Positions 51,150-59,651 of a stretch of DNA of 64,000 bases are shown here, piece by piece. Position numbers and translations under genes: made by a program. The stretch lies in contig NZ_JACCBF010000001.1 in assembly GCF_013409625.1 (NCBI RefSeq), positions 3,847,001-3,911,000 of the forward strand, in the 5' to 3' direction. Source of the stretch: Nocardioides kongjuensis (lineage in GTDB: Bacteria; Actinomycetota; Actinomycetes; Propionibacteriales; Nocardioidaceae). Position 1 is the first letter of the stretch. The number at the start of each line of letters is the position of its first letter. The notes below the pieces were generated by a model that ran no database searches, was not told where the DNA came from, and saw only the letters and a program-made list of their open reading frames with translations.

Positions 51150-52676
51150 ATGAGGTCCGACACCACGCCCCGCCGCGCGCGGCAGCTGCTGCTCGCGGCG
51201 ATCGCCGTCCTCCTGTGCACGACCGGCCTCGTCGCCGGGTCCGTCGAACCCGCCAGCGCCGCGCCCAAGCCCGCGCGGGTGAAGGGCGTCAAGCTCAAGA
51301 AGCCCCGCGTCGACGGCACGACCGCGTCGTTCAAGGTGAAGTGGAAGCGCGCGGCCCGCGCGACGTCGTACAAGGTCCAGTGGCGCGCGCCCGGCGGCAA
51401 GGCCCACAAGGACCGCACCCGCACGACGTCGCTGACGATCAAGGGCCTCGCCCAGGGCACCGACTACTGCGTGCGCGTGCGTGCCTACAACGGCAAGCGC
51501 AAGGGCAAGTGGTCGAAGACCCGGTGCCGTACGACGGCCCGGCTCGCCCCGGTGCAGCCGGTCTGGGTCGACCGGCAGCAGGTCCAGGGCGCGACCGTCA
51601 CGCTGACCTTCCGGTGGAACGAGGTCGCCGGAGCGACGTCGTACGACCTCGACTACCTCGGCAACGAGAACCCGATCCAGGGCGCCAAGAACAAGAAGCG
51701 GGTCACCGTCCCCGGCAACGGGTCCGGTGTGGCCAGCGTGACCCTCGGCGGCTTCGACCCGGGTCGCACCTACTGCTTCCAGGTCCGTCCCTCGGGACCG
51801 GCCGGCGTGGGGGCGTTCGCGACCGCGGGCTGCAAGCGCACGGAGCCCCTGTCCCGGGCCACCGGCGGGAGCCTGGCCGTCAACATGATGACCTGGAACG
51901 TGTGCAGCGGCAGTGGCGACAACTGCGACGGCCAGCACCCGTGGGCCGACCGTGCGGCCGCTGCCAAGGCCCGCGTCGCTGCCGTCGGTCCGGACGCGGT
52001 CGCGTTCCAGGAGTCGGCGCCCGCGATCAACGACCTGGACGACACCCCCGGATACGCCCTGGGCTGCCGGATCGGCGACGGCTACCCGGGCGACCCGGTC
52101 CTCGGCGGGTCTCGCAACCAGTCGCTGATCGTGAAGACCTCCAAGTTCACGATCGTCCCGAACAGCGCGCGGGGCGTCCGGTTCACCGGCTACACCCACG
52201 GCGGCTGCTGGGTGAAGGTCACCGACGGCGTGACCGGCCGCCAGCTGGTGCTCGCGTCCCTCCACCTCGCGCCGCCGTCCCAGGCCTCCGACCAGACCCG
52301 CGCGAACCAGGCCGCCGTCTTCTGGGCGTCCGTGTCCGCGGATGCGGCGGGGCTGCCGGTCGTCATCGGCGGCGACTTCAACTCCGACCGCGGCAGCGGG
52401 TGGGACGGCGCACGGGAGTTCCTCAACAGCTTCGGCTACGACGACGCGTACGACGTGGCCGAGTCCTACAACGCCCTGCCGTACCTGAACTCGTTCACCG
52501 AGTGGTCCCCGGTCCCGCGGATCTTCCCCCGCTGGGGCGGCCACATCGACCGGGTGTTCGTGCCGCCGAACGCCCGGGTGACGTCGTGGCAGACCGAGGA
52601 GCCCTACGCCAACGGGCGCTGGACCAGCCTGCTCTCGGACCACGCGCCCGTGCGGGTCACCGTCACCATCCCCTGA
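51150..52676 (+). CDS. Secreted FN3 + endonuclease/exonuclease/phosphatase protein
   Basis: 508 residues: signal peptide (about 1-38, ending ASAAPK), two fibronectin type III domains (about 40-128 and 135-232), and an EEP-fold hydrolase domain with MMTWNVC (about 249-255), GGDFNSDRG (about 408-416) and SDHAPV (about 498-503), the metal and catalytic residues of DNase I/sphingomyelinase-type enzymes. Exported nuclease or phosphodiesterase; substrate undecided. Confidence 0.87.
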   Translation: MRSDTTPRRARQLLLAAIAVLLCTTGLVAGSVEPASAAPKPARVKGVKLKKPRVDGTTASFKVKWKRAARATSYKVQWRAPGGKAHKDRTRTTSLTIKGLAQGTDYCVRVRAYNGKRKGKWSKTRCRTTARLAPVQPVWVDRQQVQGATVTLTFRWNEVAGATSYDLDYLGNENPIQGAKNKKRVTVPGNGSGVASVTLGGFDPGRTYCFQVRPSGPAGVGAFATAGCKRTEPLSRATGGSLAVNMMTWNVCSGSGDNCDGQHPWADRAAAAKARVAAVGPDAVAFQESAPAINDLDDTPGYALGCRIGDGYPGDPVLGGSRNQSLIVKTSKFTIVPNSARGVRFTGYTHGGCWVKVTDGVTGRQLVLASLHLAPPSQASDQTRANQAAVFWASVSADAAGLPVVIGGDFNSDRGSGWDGAREFLNSFGYDDAYDVAESYNALPYLNSFTEWSPVPRIFPRWGGHIDRVFVPPNARVTSWQTEEPYANGRWTSLLSDHAPVRVTVTIP

Positions 52677-52680
52677 CGGG

Positions 52681-54327
52681 TCACAGCGAGGCCAGCACCG
52701 AGCGGAGGAAGGGCCCCTCGCGTTCCAGGTCGACCCGGAACGACGACTGCACGTCCGTCCGGTCGGCGCGGCTGACCACCGAGTCGATCCGGTGCCGCCG
52801 CACGGCGGCGATCAGCACCTCGTTGCGAGGCGTGTACGCCGTGGAGCCGAGCAGGACGAGGCGCTGCGGGTGCGGGACGAAGGCGGTGGTGAACATGCCG
52901 CTGCCGGCGTACCCCGCGACCACGCGGGCGGCCCGGAACAGCGCGACCTGCTCACCGAGCGGGTGGTCCTCGGGGTACACGACCTCGAAACCGTGGTCGA
53001 CGAAGAGCGCCTCGACCTCGTCGGCGTTGGTGCACGCGCGCTTGGCGACCCGGCGGGCGACGAAGATCCGCTCGGGCCGGTCGCGCTCGGCCGCCCGGGC
53101 GGCCAGGGTGTCGCCGATCCGGTCCCAGGTCTCGACGATCCGCGGGTGCACGTAGCTGGGGTTGCTGAACATCGGCGTCCCCGAGAGCAGCCGCTCGACC
53201 CGGACCTGGCCGTCGATGCGGACCACCCGGTCACGGGGGATGCCACAGGCCTCGTAGAAGTCGTACTCCCAGGCTGCGAGCTCCGGCCGCTTGCGCGCGG
53301 CACCGACCAGCACCCGCACGTCGGGGTCGATCTCCAGTGCTGCCGGCCAGCTCCACATCCGGGACACCACCTCGGTCATCAGGTGCCCGAAGTGCCCGCG
53401 GAACTCGTTGTCGAGGTGGAGGTAGGTCCCCTCGAGCCGGGGCAGGTCGGCCGGCACCGGCGTCATGGGGACGCCGAAGCGCGGCGCGACGTCCGCGATC
53501 CGGCGGGTGACCAGCCGCGGCCACTGGTTGTGCCGGAAGGTGTCGGGCAGCACGACCAGGTCCGTCATCACGGTCTGCTCCACGTCGACGACGACGTCGC
53601 GGTAGTCGCGCAGCGCGATCGCCGCCTCCGCGACCGGCCGGTCCATCGCCGGCTCGCGCTGCTCGGGGCCCTCGGTGATCACCCGGGCGTCGGGCGGGGT
53701 CTCGGCGGCGAGGACGGAGAGCACGCGGTGGGGGCCGCCCAGCCGGTCGACGTACGCATTGCCCTGGGGCTCGTCGAGCTTCACCAGCACGTCGGGCAGG
53801 TCGTGGGTGAGGACCAGGGCGCCGGCCTCGGCGCGGCCCGTGACGTGCATCCGCACCGCGATCCGGCGGCTCTCGGTCAGCGAGCGCTTGCCGGCACGCA
53901 GCGGCTCGGCGTCGCCGGCCCAGCACTCGGCGAGGAACGCGCCGAGCGGCCCGGGGCTCGGGCCGAGCTCACCGGCGGCGCCGGGGACGACGTACGCCCC
54001 ACCGGCGGCGAGGTGGAAGAAGTCGGCGTGGAAGCGCCGCAGCCGCTGCTCGCCGTCGGACAGGTCGACGATGACCTCGGCCCGCCCGGCGAGCGCGAGG
54101 TCCACCAGCCGCTCGGCGGGCGGAGCGTCCGCGTGCAGCACCCGCCAGTGCGGCCCGGCGGCGCGCAGCCGGTCTGCCGTGCCGGACGCCCCGATCACCA
54201 CCACCAGGGCGTCCGCGCGACCGGCGAGGTGGGCGGCGACGAGGCCGACGACGGCGTCGTCCGGGATCCGGCCGGACGGGCGCCGCCGGCGCCACGCGAA
54301 TCGCCTGCCAGGTGCTCCCGGACGCAT
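52681..54327 (-). CDS. Glycosyltransferase family 61 protein
   Basis: 548 residues. The first third (about 1-250) is a Rossmann-like region of unknown role. The C-terminal part has the GT61/DUF563 signature HLDNEFRGHFGHLMTEVVSRMW (about 290-311) and FVARRVAKRACTNADEVEALF. Such enzymes transfer sugars onto surface glycans. No other glycan genes are beside it except glmS, which makes the amino-sugar precursor. ATG 54327 with TAGGGT 6 nt upstream. Confidence 0.82.
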   Translation of the reverse strand: MRPGAPGRRFAWRRRRPSGRIPDDAVVGLVAAHLAGRADALVVVIGASGTADRLRAAGPHWRVLHADAPPAERLVDLALAGRAEVIVDLSDGEQRLRRFHADFFHLAAGGAYVVPGAAGELGPSPGPLGAFLAECWAGDAEPLRAGKRSLTESRRIAVRMHVTGRAEAGALVLTHDLPDVLVKLDEPQGNAYVDRLGGPHRVLSVLAAETPPDARVITEGPEQREPAMDRPVAEAAIALRDYRDVVVDVEQTVMTDLVVLPDTFRHNQWPRLVTRRIADVAPRFGVPMTPVPADLPRLEGTYLHLDNEFRGHFGHLMTEVVSRMWSWPAALEIDPDVRVLVGAARKRPELAAWEYDFYEACGIPRDRVVRIDGQVRVERLLSGTPMFSNPSYVHPRIVETWDRIGDTLAARAAERDRPERIFVARRVAKRACTNADEVEALFVDHGFEVVYPEDHPLGEQVALFRAARVVAGYAGSGMFTTAFVPHPQRLVLLGSTAYTPRNEVLIAAVRRHRIDSVVSRADRTDVQSSFRVDLEREGPFLRSVLASL

Positions 54328-54333
54328 GGCCTC

Positions 54334-54339
54334 ACCCTA
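54334..54339 (-). promoter_or_regulatory. -10 hexamer of the GT61 gene
   Basis: TAGGGT, 6 nt before the ATG at 54327, in the gap after glmS. Confidence 0.4.
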
Positions 54340-54357
54340 GGTGGGCCACTCCAGCCC

Positions 54358-56196
54358 TCACTCCACCGTGACGGACTTGGCCAGGTTGCGGGGCTTGTCG
54401 ATGTCGTGACCGAGCTCGAGGGCGGCGTGGTAGGCCAGCACCTGCAGCGGGATGGTCAGCAGGATCGGGTCCAGCTCACGCTCGTTGCGGGGGACGTCGA
54501 TCCGCCCGGCCACGGCCCCCTCGAGGTCGCCGAGGTCGACGCTGTCGTGGGTGACCACGACGATCGGGCCGCCCCGGGCGGCGATCTCGTGGAGCGCAGC
54601 GACGTTGCGCTCGACCAGCTCGTCGTCGGGCACGATCGCGACGGTCGGCACCTCGGGCGAGATCAGCGCGAGCGGGCCGTGCTTGAGCTCGCTGGTCTGG
54701 TACGCCTCCGCGTGGCGGTAGGTGATCTCCTTGAACTTCTGGGCACCCTCGCGCGCGACCGGGAAGCCGCGCACCCGGCCGATGAAGAACAGGCTCTCCG
54801 CCTCGGCCAGCCGCTTGGCGACCAGCGCCAGGTCCGCCTCGGTGGCGAGCACCTGGTCGATCTGCTCCGGGATCCGGGTCAGGCCGGCGATCAGCCGCTT
54901 GCCGTCGGCGATCGAGAGGTCGCGGACCCGGCCGAGCTGGACGGCGAGCATGCCGAAGGCGAGGAACATGTTGGTCAGCGCCTTGGTCGACGCGACGGCG
55001 ACCTCGGGGCCCGAGTGCAGGTAGATGCCGCCGTCGACCTGACGGGCGATCGCGGAGCCGACCACGTTGACCAGCCCGATCACGCGACCGCCCTTGCGCT
55101 GCACCTCCTGCACCGCCAGCAGGGTGTCGATCGTCTCGCCGGACTGGCTCACGGCGACGTAGAGCGTGTCGGGCTCGACGATCGGGTTGCGGTAGCGGAA
55201 CTCGCTCGCCGCCTCGGCGTCCGCGGGGATCCGGGCCAGCTCCTCCAGCAGCGAGGCACCCATCTGGCCGACGTAGTAGGCCGACCCGCAGCCGAGGATC
55301 TTGACCCGGCGGAACGCCCGCAGCTCGCGGGCGTCGAGGTTGAGGCCCCCGAGGTGACCGGTGCCGAAGCGCTCGTCGAGCCGGCCCCGGAGCACCGCCT
55401 CGGCGCGCGCCGGCTGCTCGAGCAGCTCCTTGTGCATGAACGAGTCGTGCTCGCCGGCGTCGTACGCCTCGGGGTCGATGTCGACCTCCTTGGCGCGACG
55501 GTCGGTGGCCGCCAGGCCGGTGGCCTCGATCCGGTACGTCGTGAAGCCGGCCGCGGTGATCGTGGCCATCTCGCCGTCGTCGAGGTGCGCGACCGTGGTG
55601 GTGTAGCGGACCAGCGCCGCCAGGTCCGAGGCGACGTGCATCTCGTGGTCGCCGACGCCGATGATCAGCGGGCTTCCGTTGCGGGCCACGACGAGCCGGT
55701 CGGGGAAGTCGGCGTGCGCGACGGCGATGCCGTAGGTGCCCTCGACCCGGCCGAGCGCCTCGGCAATGCGCTGCTCGAGGGTCTTGGCCGTCGAGCGGGC
55801 GACGAGGTGGGCGAGCACCTCGGTGTCGGTGTCCGAGGCGAGGACGACACCGTCGTCGGCGAGCTCGGCGCGCAGCGCGGCGGCGTTGTCGATGATGCCG
55901 TTGTGGACGACGGCGACCCGGGCGGCCGCGTCGGTGTGCGGGTGGGCGTTGACGTCGTTCGCGGGGCCGTGGGTCGCCCAGCGGGTGTGGCCGATGCCGA
56001 TCTTGCCGCCGAACCGCTTCGGCAGGCCGTCGGCGAGGTCACGGACCCGGCCGGCCTGCTTGGCGACCTTGAGGCCGCTGCTGCCGAGCACGGCCACGCC
56101 CGCGGAGTCGTAGCCGCGGTGCTCGAGCCGGGTCAGCCCCTCCAGCAGCAGTGGCGCCGCCTGCTGGGTCCCGACGTAACCGACGATTCCGCACAT
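54358..56196 (-). CDS. glmS: Glutamine--fructose-6-phosphate aminotransferase
   Basis: 612 residues. Class II glutaminase with Cys2 as nucleophile (MCGIVGYVG), followed by two SIS isomerase domains with SQSGETIDTL and the C-terminal YHAALELGHDIDKPRNLAKSVTVE. It makes glucosamine-6-phosphate, the first step to UDP-GlcNAc for peptidoglycan. A ribosome site (GAGGGAG) lies 10 nt upstream. No glmS ribozyme is seen. A 113-residue gene is just upstream on the same strand. Confidence 0.97.
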   Translation of the reverse strand: MCGIVGYVGTQQAAPLLLEGLTRLEHRGYDSAGVAVLGSSGLKVAKQAGRVRDLADGLPKRFGGKIGIGHTRWATHGPANDVNAHPHTDAAARVAVVHNGIIDNAAALRAELADDGVVLASDTDTEVLAHLVARSTAKTLEQRIAEALGRVEGTYGIAVAHADFPDRLVVARNGSPLIIGVGDHEMHVASDLAALVRYTTTVAHLDDGEMATITAAGFTTYRIEATGLAATDRRAKEVDIDPEAYDAGEHDSFMHKELLEQPARAEAVLRGRLDERFGTGHLGGLNLDARELRAFRRVKILGCGSAYYVGQMGASLLEELARIPADAEAASEFRYRNPIVEPDTLYVAVSQSGETIDTLLAVQEVQRKGGRVIGLVNVVGSAIARQVDGGIYLHSGPEVAVASTKALTNMFLAFGMLAVQLGRVRDLSIADGKRLIAGLTRIPEQIDQVLATEADLALVAKRLAEAESLFFIGRVRGFPVAREGAQKFKEITYRHAEAYQTSELKHGPLALISPEVPTVAIVPDDELVERNVAALHEIAARGGPIVVVTHDSVDLGDLEGAVAGRIDVPRNERELDPILLTIPLQVLAYHAALELGHDIDKPRNLAKSVTVE

Positions 56197-56211
56197 GTCT
56201 CGTGATCTCCC

Positions 56212-56553
56212 TCAGCCGTAGATGATCCGGCGGAGCTGGCGCTCCGTCAGGTCCGGTGCCGCGACCACGGTGGTCCGCAGCTCCTCGCGCAGCCGGGCGA
56301 AGATCGCGTCGTTCCTCGCCCCGTGCAGCTTCAGCTCCGCGTGCCGCCGCCGGACCCAGCCCTCCACCGTCTCGTCGTGGAAGGCGAGGATGTCCTGGAC
56401 CAGCCGCGCTGCCTCCGCCGCCCCCAGGCCCGTGCTGTCCTGGACGTGCTGGAGGAGTCGCGGATCGACGTGCACCCGGCGAGCCTGCACCCCGCGCCGA
56501 CCATTCCTCAAGTTCCTGCCCGAATTCGGGCAGATCTCCGCTCTTTCGCTCAT
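56212..56553 (-). CDS. Small helical protein of unknown function upstream of glmS
   Basis: 113 residues, mostly alpha-helical and charged (DPRLLQHVQDSTGLGAAEAARLVQDILAFHDETVEGWVRRRHAELK), with a C-terminal segment LTERQLRRIIYG. No signal or membrane part. It ends 15 nt before glmS and is probably co-transcribed; a role tied to cell-wall precursor supply is only a guess. The start is ATG 56553, or GTG 56565. Confidence 0.65.
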   Translation of the reverse strand: MSERAEICPNSGRNLRNGRRGVQARRVHVDPRLLQHVQDSTGLGAAEAARLVQDILAFHDETVEGWVRRRHAELKLHGARNDAIFARLREELRTTVVAAPDLTERQLRRIIYG

Positions 56554-56673
56554 TCGCCGGCACACCGCTCACAGTGGAGGGCCGAGCCCTCTCGCCACGA
56601 CTGCCAGGCCGCGTCAGGTGGAGCGTCTGTGCCCGGATCGCCCCGATTCGAGGCGCCCGGGTGGGGGACGTGC

Positions 56674-56709
56674 TATCTTGGTGAACACAAGGTGAACAGG
56701 AGGTGACCC
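56674..56709 (+). promoter_or_regulatory. -10 and perfect ribosome site of the 45-aa gene
   Basis: TATCTT (56674-56679), then two direct GGTGAACA units, then AGGAGGTGA, a full-length Shine-Dalgarno, 3 nt before the ATG at 56710. Rare in this window, where many genes lack a ribosome site. Confidence 0.55.
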
Positions 56710-56847
56710 ATGACCGACACGAACATGACCGAGACGCATCTCGAGATGCGCTGGCTGCCCGTGACCGCCCCGGACGGACGGACCCGGATGGAGGCCGTCT
56801 GGGTCGAGGTCGGCCAGCCCGCGGCCGCGCACTCGCACGCCGCCTGA
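56710..56847 (+). CDS. 45-residue small protein
   Basis: A 45-residue frame with a perfect ribosome site and its own terminator, so a real small gene is likely. The protein begins TDTNMTETHLEMRWLPVT, continues with DGRTRMEAVWVEV and ends in Ala/His (PAAAHSHAA). It has no signal peptide. The MEMRWLPVT/RMEAVWVEV pattern looks like a two-strand fold; the His-rich end may bind metal. I think similar small proteins occur in related genera but cannot name one. Confidence 0.75.
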   Translation: MTDTNMTETHLEMRWLPVTAPDGRTRMEAVWVEVGQPAAAHSHAA

Positions 56848-56866
56848 CGCAAGACGCACTCTTCGC

Positions 56867-56898
56867 GAAGCCACTCCCCGGACCCGGGGGGTGGCTTC
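56867..56898 (+). terminator. Terminator of the 45-aa gene
   Basis: 13-bp stem GAAGCCACTCCCC / GGGGGGTGGCTTC (one G-T), 6-nt loop, 20 nt after the stop. Confidence 0.75.
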
Positions 56899-57012
56899 CG
56901 GCATTTCCGGGGAGCGCGGCGAGAGGCACCAGGAGCTCACCGAACGTCCGCCCCTGTGACGCAGGTCACCCCTTGCCCTGGGATGGTTGCCGTGTCACCA
57001 TTGGTTACGGTC

Positions 57013-57026
57013 TTTGAAAGTTCAAA
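57013..57026. promoter_or_regulatory. Palindrome in yceI promoter
   Basis: TTTGAA-AG-TTCAAA, 6-2-6, 31 nt before the ATG at 57058. MarR-type dimension. The half-sites are the inverse order of those in front of ribA. Confidence 0.5.
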
Positions 57027-57057
57027 CAAACCTCGTCACCATCCAGGAGCCAGCACC

Positions 57058-57612
57058 ATGAGCGAGTCCGCAGCCCTCACCGACATCACCGGCGACTACA
57101 CCCTCGACACCGCGCACAGCCGCCTCGGCTTCGTGGCCCGGCACGCGGTGGTCACCAAGGTCCGCGGCCAGTTCACCGACTGGAACGCGACCGCCCACAT
57201 CGACACCGCCAACCCGGCCGCCTCGTCGGTCACCGTGACCATCAACCCGGCCAGCGTCTCGACCGGGTCCGCGGACCGTGACGGCCACCTGACCTCGCCG
57301 GACTTCTTCGACACCGCCGCGTTCCCGGAGTGGACGTTCGTCTCCACGAACGTCTCGCGTGAGGGTGACGAGTGGACCATCACCGGCGACCTGACGATCA
57401 AGGACGTCACCAAGCCGGTCACCATCGAGTTCAAGGAGAACGGCTCGGCGAAGGACCCGTTCGGCAACGTCCGCGTCGGGTTCGAGGGCGAGGTGACCGT
57501 CAACCGCAAGGACTGGGGCCTGACCTGGAACGCCGCGCTCGAGACCGGCGGCGTGCTCGTGTCGGAGAAGATCAAGCTCGAGTTCGACATCTCCGCCATC
57601 AAGAACGCCTGA
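57058..57612 (+). CDS. YceI family protein
   Basis: 184 residues forming a lipocalin-like barrel. Signature DTAHSRLGFVARHAVVTKVRG (about 18-38), DRDGHLTSPDFFD (about 78-90), and GDLTIKDVTKPVTIE. No signal peptide, in contrast to E. coli YceI, so it is cytoplasmic. Members bind polyisoprenoid lipids. Ribosome site GGAG before the ATG. Control by the palindrome in its promoter is likely, though no regulator is adjacent. Confidence 0.9.
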   Translation: MSESAALTDITGDYTLDTAHSRLGFVARHAVVTKVRGQFTDWNATAHIDTANPAASSVTVTINPASVSTGSADRDGHLTSPDFFDTAAFPEWTFVSTNVSREGDEWTITGDLTIKDVTKPVTIEFKENGSAKDPFGNVRVGFEGEVTVNRKDWGLTWNAALETGGVLVSEKIKLEFDISAIKNA

Positions 57613-57637
57613 CGCGTTCGACCGGCTGGGCCCAGGC

Positions 57638-58657
57638 TCAGCGAAGGGCCAGCGGGAGCGACCGGCGCAGCCGGAAGCGCACCCGCTGGCCCTCGTCGTC
57701 CTCGGGGGTGCCCGTGTAGTCCATCGCCACCTCGAGGGTCGCCGAGGTGGCATCCGCGGGAACGTCGAAGACGACCGTGCGCACGTCGTCCACCGTCATG
57801 TCGCCGGGACGACTCGCGAGCTCTCGGCCGTCCTCGTCCAGGACGACGTGTGGCAGGGCACCGTCGAGGCGGTACACCGGCTCGCCGTAGCCGATCTCGT
57901 AATCCGTGCCGGCCCCGTCGCCGCCGGTGAAGTAGGTGTTGATCCCGACGTTCACCTCGGCGACCAGCCAGGCCCGCCCCGGGGCCGCCCACCCCACGGC
58001 CACGTGCCACGGCACGGCGCTCAGGGCGGTGACGCTGCAGTCCGTGCCGTTGAACCGCACGCCACCGCGCAGGTCGGTCCGCGGCTGCTCCGGGCACGGC
58101 ACCGTCGTGCGTCGCGGCGGCGTCCCGCCGAAGGCGTCGATGCCGCTGTCCGCGCCGCCGAGGTCGGTGCGCAGCGTGCGGCCGTCGAACTCGACCTCCA
58201 GCGCCAGGTCGTCGGCGTCCGCCGGGATCGTGACCAGCCAGTCGAACCTCAGGTCGTTGTCGAGCACGATCCGGTCGCCGTCGGCCACCACGGTGAAGAC
58301 CGGATCCGGCAGGTCGCCACGCGGGCTGGGCCGCCACAGCGCCCACGCGTCCCCCTCGGTCCTCGCGGGTCGGTAGCCGATCTCGAGGAACTCCGCTCCC
58401 GCGGCCGGGTCGGCGGACCAGTGCTCGTCGTACTCGCCCACCGTCTGGCGCGCCCTTGCCTGGGGTCGGCTGACCACGAAGTCGTAGCGCAGGTTCGGCA
58501 GCTGCACGGTCAGGGGTCTGCCCTCGGCCCGCCCGTGGAGCTCGAAGACGTCGCCGATCCCGGCGTGCTGCTCGTCGTCGCCGGTGACCTGGGAGCACCC
58601 CGCCGCGACCACTGACACGAGCAGCGCGGGGAGGACGCGGGCGCGCGTGCGGATCAT
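57638..58657 (-). CDS. Lipoprotein of unknown function (339 aa)
   Basis: Signal with lipobox AAGC (Cys21), then 318 residues that look like two or three beta-rich domains (RFDWLVTIPADADDLALEVEFDGRTLR; PADATSATLEVAMDY). Two cysteines may pair (TVPCPEQPRTDLRGG and TDCSV). No family recognised. The gene lies between yceI and the GNAT gene and has a weak -10-like CAGGCT 6 nt before the ATG. Confidence 0.68.
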   Translation of the reverse strand: MIRTRARVLPALLVSVVAAGCSQVTGDDEQHAGIGDVFELHGRAEGRPLTVQLPNLRYDFVVSRPQARARQTVGEYDEHWSADPAAGAEFLEIGYRPARTEGDAWALWRPSPRGDLPDPVFTVVADGDRIVLDNDLRFDWLVTIPADADDLALEVEFDGRTLRTDLGGADSGIDAFGGTPPRRTTVPCPEQPRTDLRGGVRFNGTDCSVTALSAVPWHVAVGWAAPGRAWLVAEVNVGINTYFTGGDGAGTDYEIGYGEPVYRLDGALPHVVLDEDGRELASRPGDMTVDDVRTVVFDVPADATSATLEVAMDYTGTPEDDEGQRVRFRLRRSLPLALR

Positions 58658-58706
58658 GGGACGAGCCTGTCCCGAAAATGGGGCGCCGACACCCGGGTGC
58701 GTCCTC

Positions 58707-58712
58707 CAGACT
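58707..58712 (+). promoter_or_regulatory. -10-like hexamer of the GNAT gene
   Basis: CAGACT, 7 nt before the GTG at 58720. It favours this start over an ATG at 58678. Confidence 0.35.
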
Positions 58713-58719
58713 CAGCCGG

Positions 58720-59625
58720 GTGTCCGTCACCTCCCTGCCCTCCGGGCTGACCTCGCGCCCGATCACCCTCGCCGACGCCGCCGCCGTCTTCGCCGTCATC
58801 GCCGAGCAGGAGCAGCACGACACCGGCACCGTGGAGGTCGAGGAGGCCGACCTCCTCGCCGACTGGGGACGGCCGTCGTACGACCTCGAAGCGAGCTCGG
58901 TCGCGGTCCTCGACGGCGAGCGGATCGTGGCGTACGCCGAGCACCTCGGCGAGGAGAGGTACGACGCCGCGGTGGTGCCGTCGTACCGCGGACGCGGGAT
59001 CGGGACCTGGCTCGCCGGCTGGGTCCAGCAGCTCGCCCGCAGCCGCGGCATCGCGATCGTCGGCATGCCGGTGCCCGAGGGGTCGGACGGCGACCGGTTG
59101 CTGAGCGCCCTGGGATACGCCGTGCGCTGGACCAGCTGGGTGCTGCGGCTCCCGGAGGGCGCGCAGGTCGCCGAGCGGGCCCTGCCCGCGGGCTACGCGC
59201 TGCGCGCGGCGACGCCCGCCGACCGCGAGCAGGTCTGGACGGTCACCGAGGACGCCTTCCTCGAGTGGTCGGTGCGCGAGCGGGCGAGCCTGGCGGACTT
59301 CGGCGCCCAGGTGTGGGGTCGCCCCGGGTCCGAGCCCTGGCAGCTGCAGGTCGTGACCGGCCCGGACGGCGACGTCGTGGGGGTCGCCCACGCCTGGAAC
59401 GCGGGCACGGACACCTTCGTCTCCAAGCTCGCCGTGGCCCGGACCCACCGCCGCCGCGGCCTGGCCCAGGCGCTGCTCGTCGCCGCCTTCGCCGCCGGCC
59501 GGGAGCGCGGGGCGACGTCGTCCTCGCTGTCCACCGACTCCCGCACGGGAGCGCTCAGCCTCTACGAGAACGTCGGCATGCGGGTCGAGGCGACCTGGGT
59601 GCACCGCGCGGTACGGCTGGGCTGA
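58720..59625 (+). CDS. Two-domain GNAT acetyltransferase
   Basis: 301 residues with two GNAT folds: the N-terminal copy carries VVPSYRGRGIGTWLAGWVQQLAR (about 86-108), the C-terminal copy VARTHRRRGLAQALLVAAFAAGRERG (about 243-268), both with the acetyl-CoA R/Q-x-x-G-x-G/A loop. The tandem layout resembles mycothiol synthase, but the sequence does not let me assign it to that enzyme. The Ser/Thr kinase gene follows 26 nt downstream. Confidence 0.85.
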   Translation: MSVTSLPSGLTSRPITLADAAAVFAVIAEQEQHDTGTVEVEEADLLADWGRPSYDLEASSVAVLDGERIVAYAEHLGEERYDAAVVPSYRGRGIGTWLAGWVQQLARSRGIAIVGMPVPEGSDGDRLLSALGYAVRWTSWVLRLPEGAQVAERALPAGYALRAATPADREQVWTVTEDAFLEWSVRERASLADFGAQVWGRPGSEPWQLQVVTGPDGDVVGVAHAWNAGTDTFVSKLAVARTHRRRGLAQALLVAAFAAGRERGATSSSLSTDSRTGALSLYENVGMRVEATWVHRAVRLG

Positions 59626-59638
59626 CCCGGACGACGGA

Positions 59639-59644
59639 TAGGGT
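59639..59644 (+). promoter_or_regulatory. -10 hexamer of the Ser/Thr kinase gene
   Basis: TAGGGT, 7 nt before the ATG at 59652. Confidence 0.4.
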
Positions 59645-59651
59645 CGCCCGC

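Noticed and set aside
52792..56205. A long plus-strand frame of about 1,140 codons across the GT61 and glmS genes
   Set aside because: It lies opposite two well-supported genes and has low-complexity composition.
56197..56211. glmS ribozyme or other riboswitch before glmS
   Set aside because: The gap is only 15 nt and glmS has an ordinary ribosome site.
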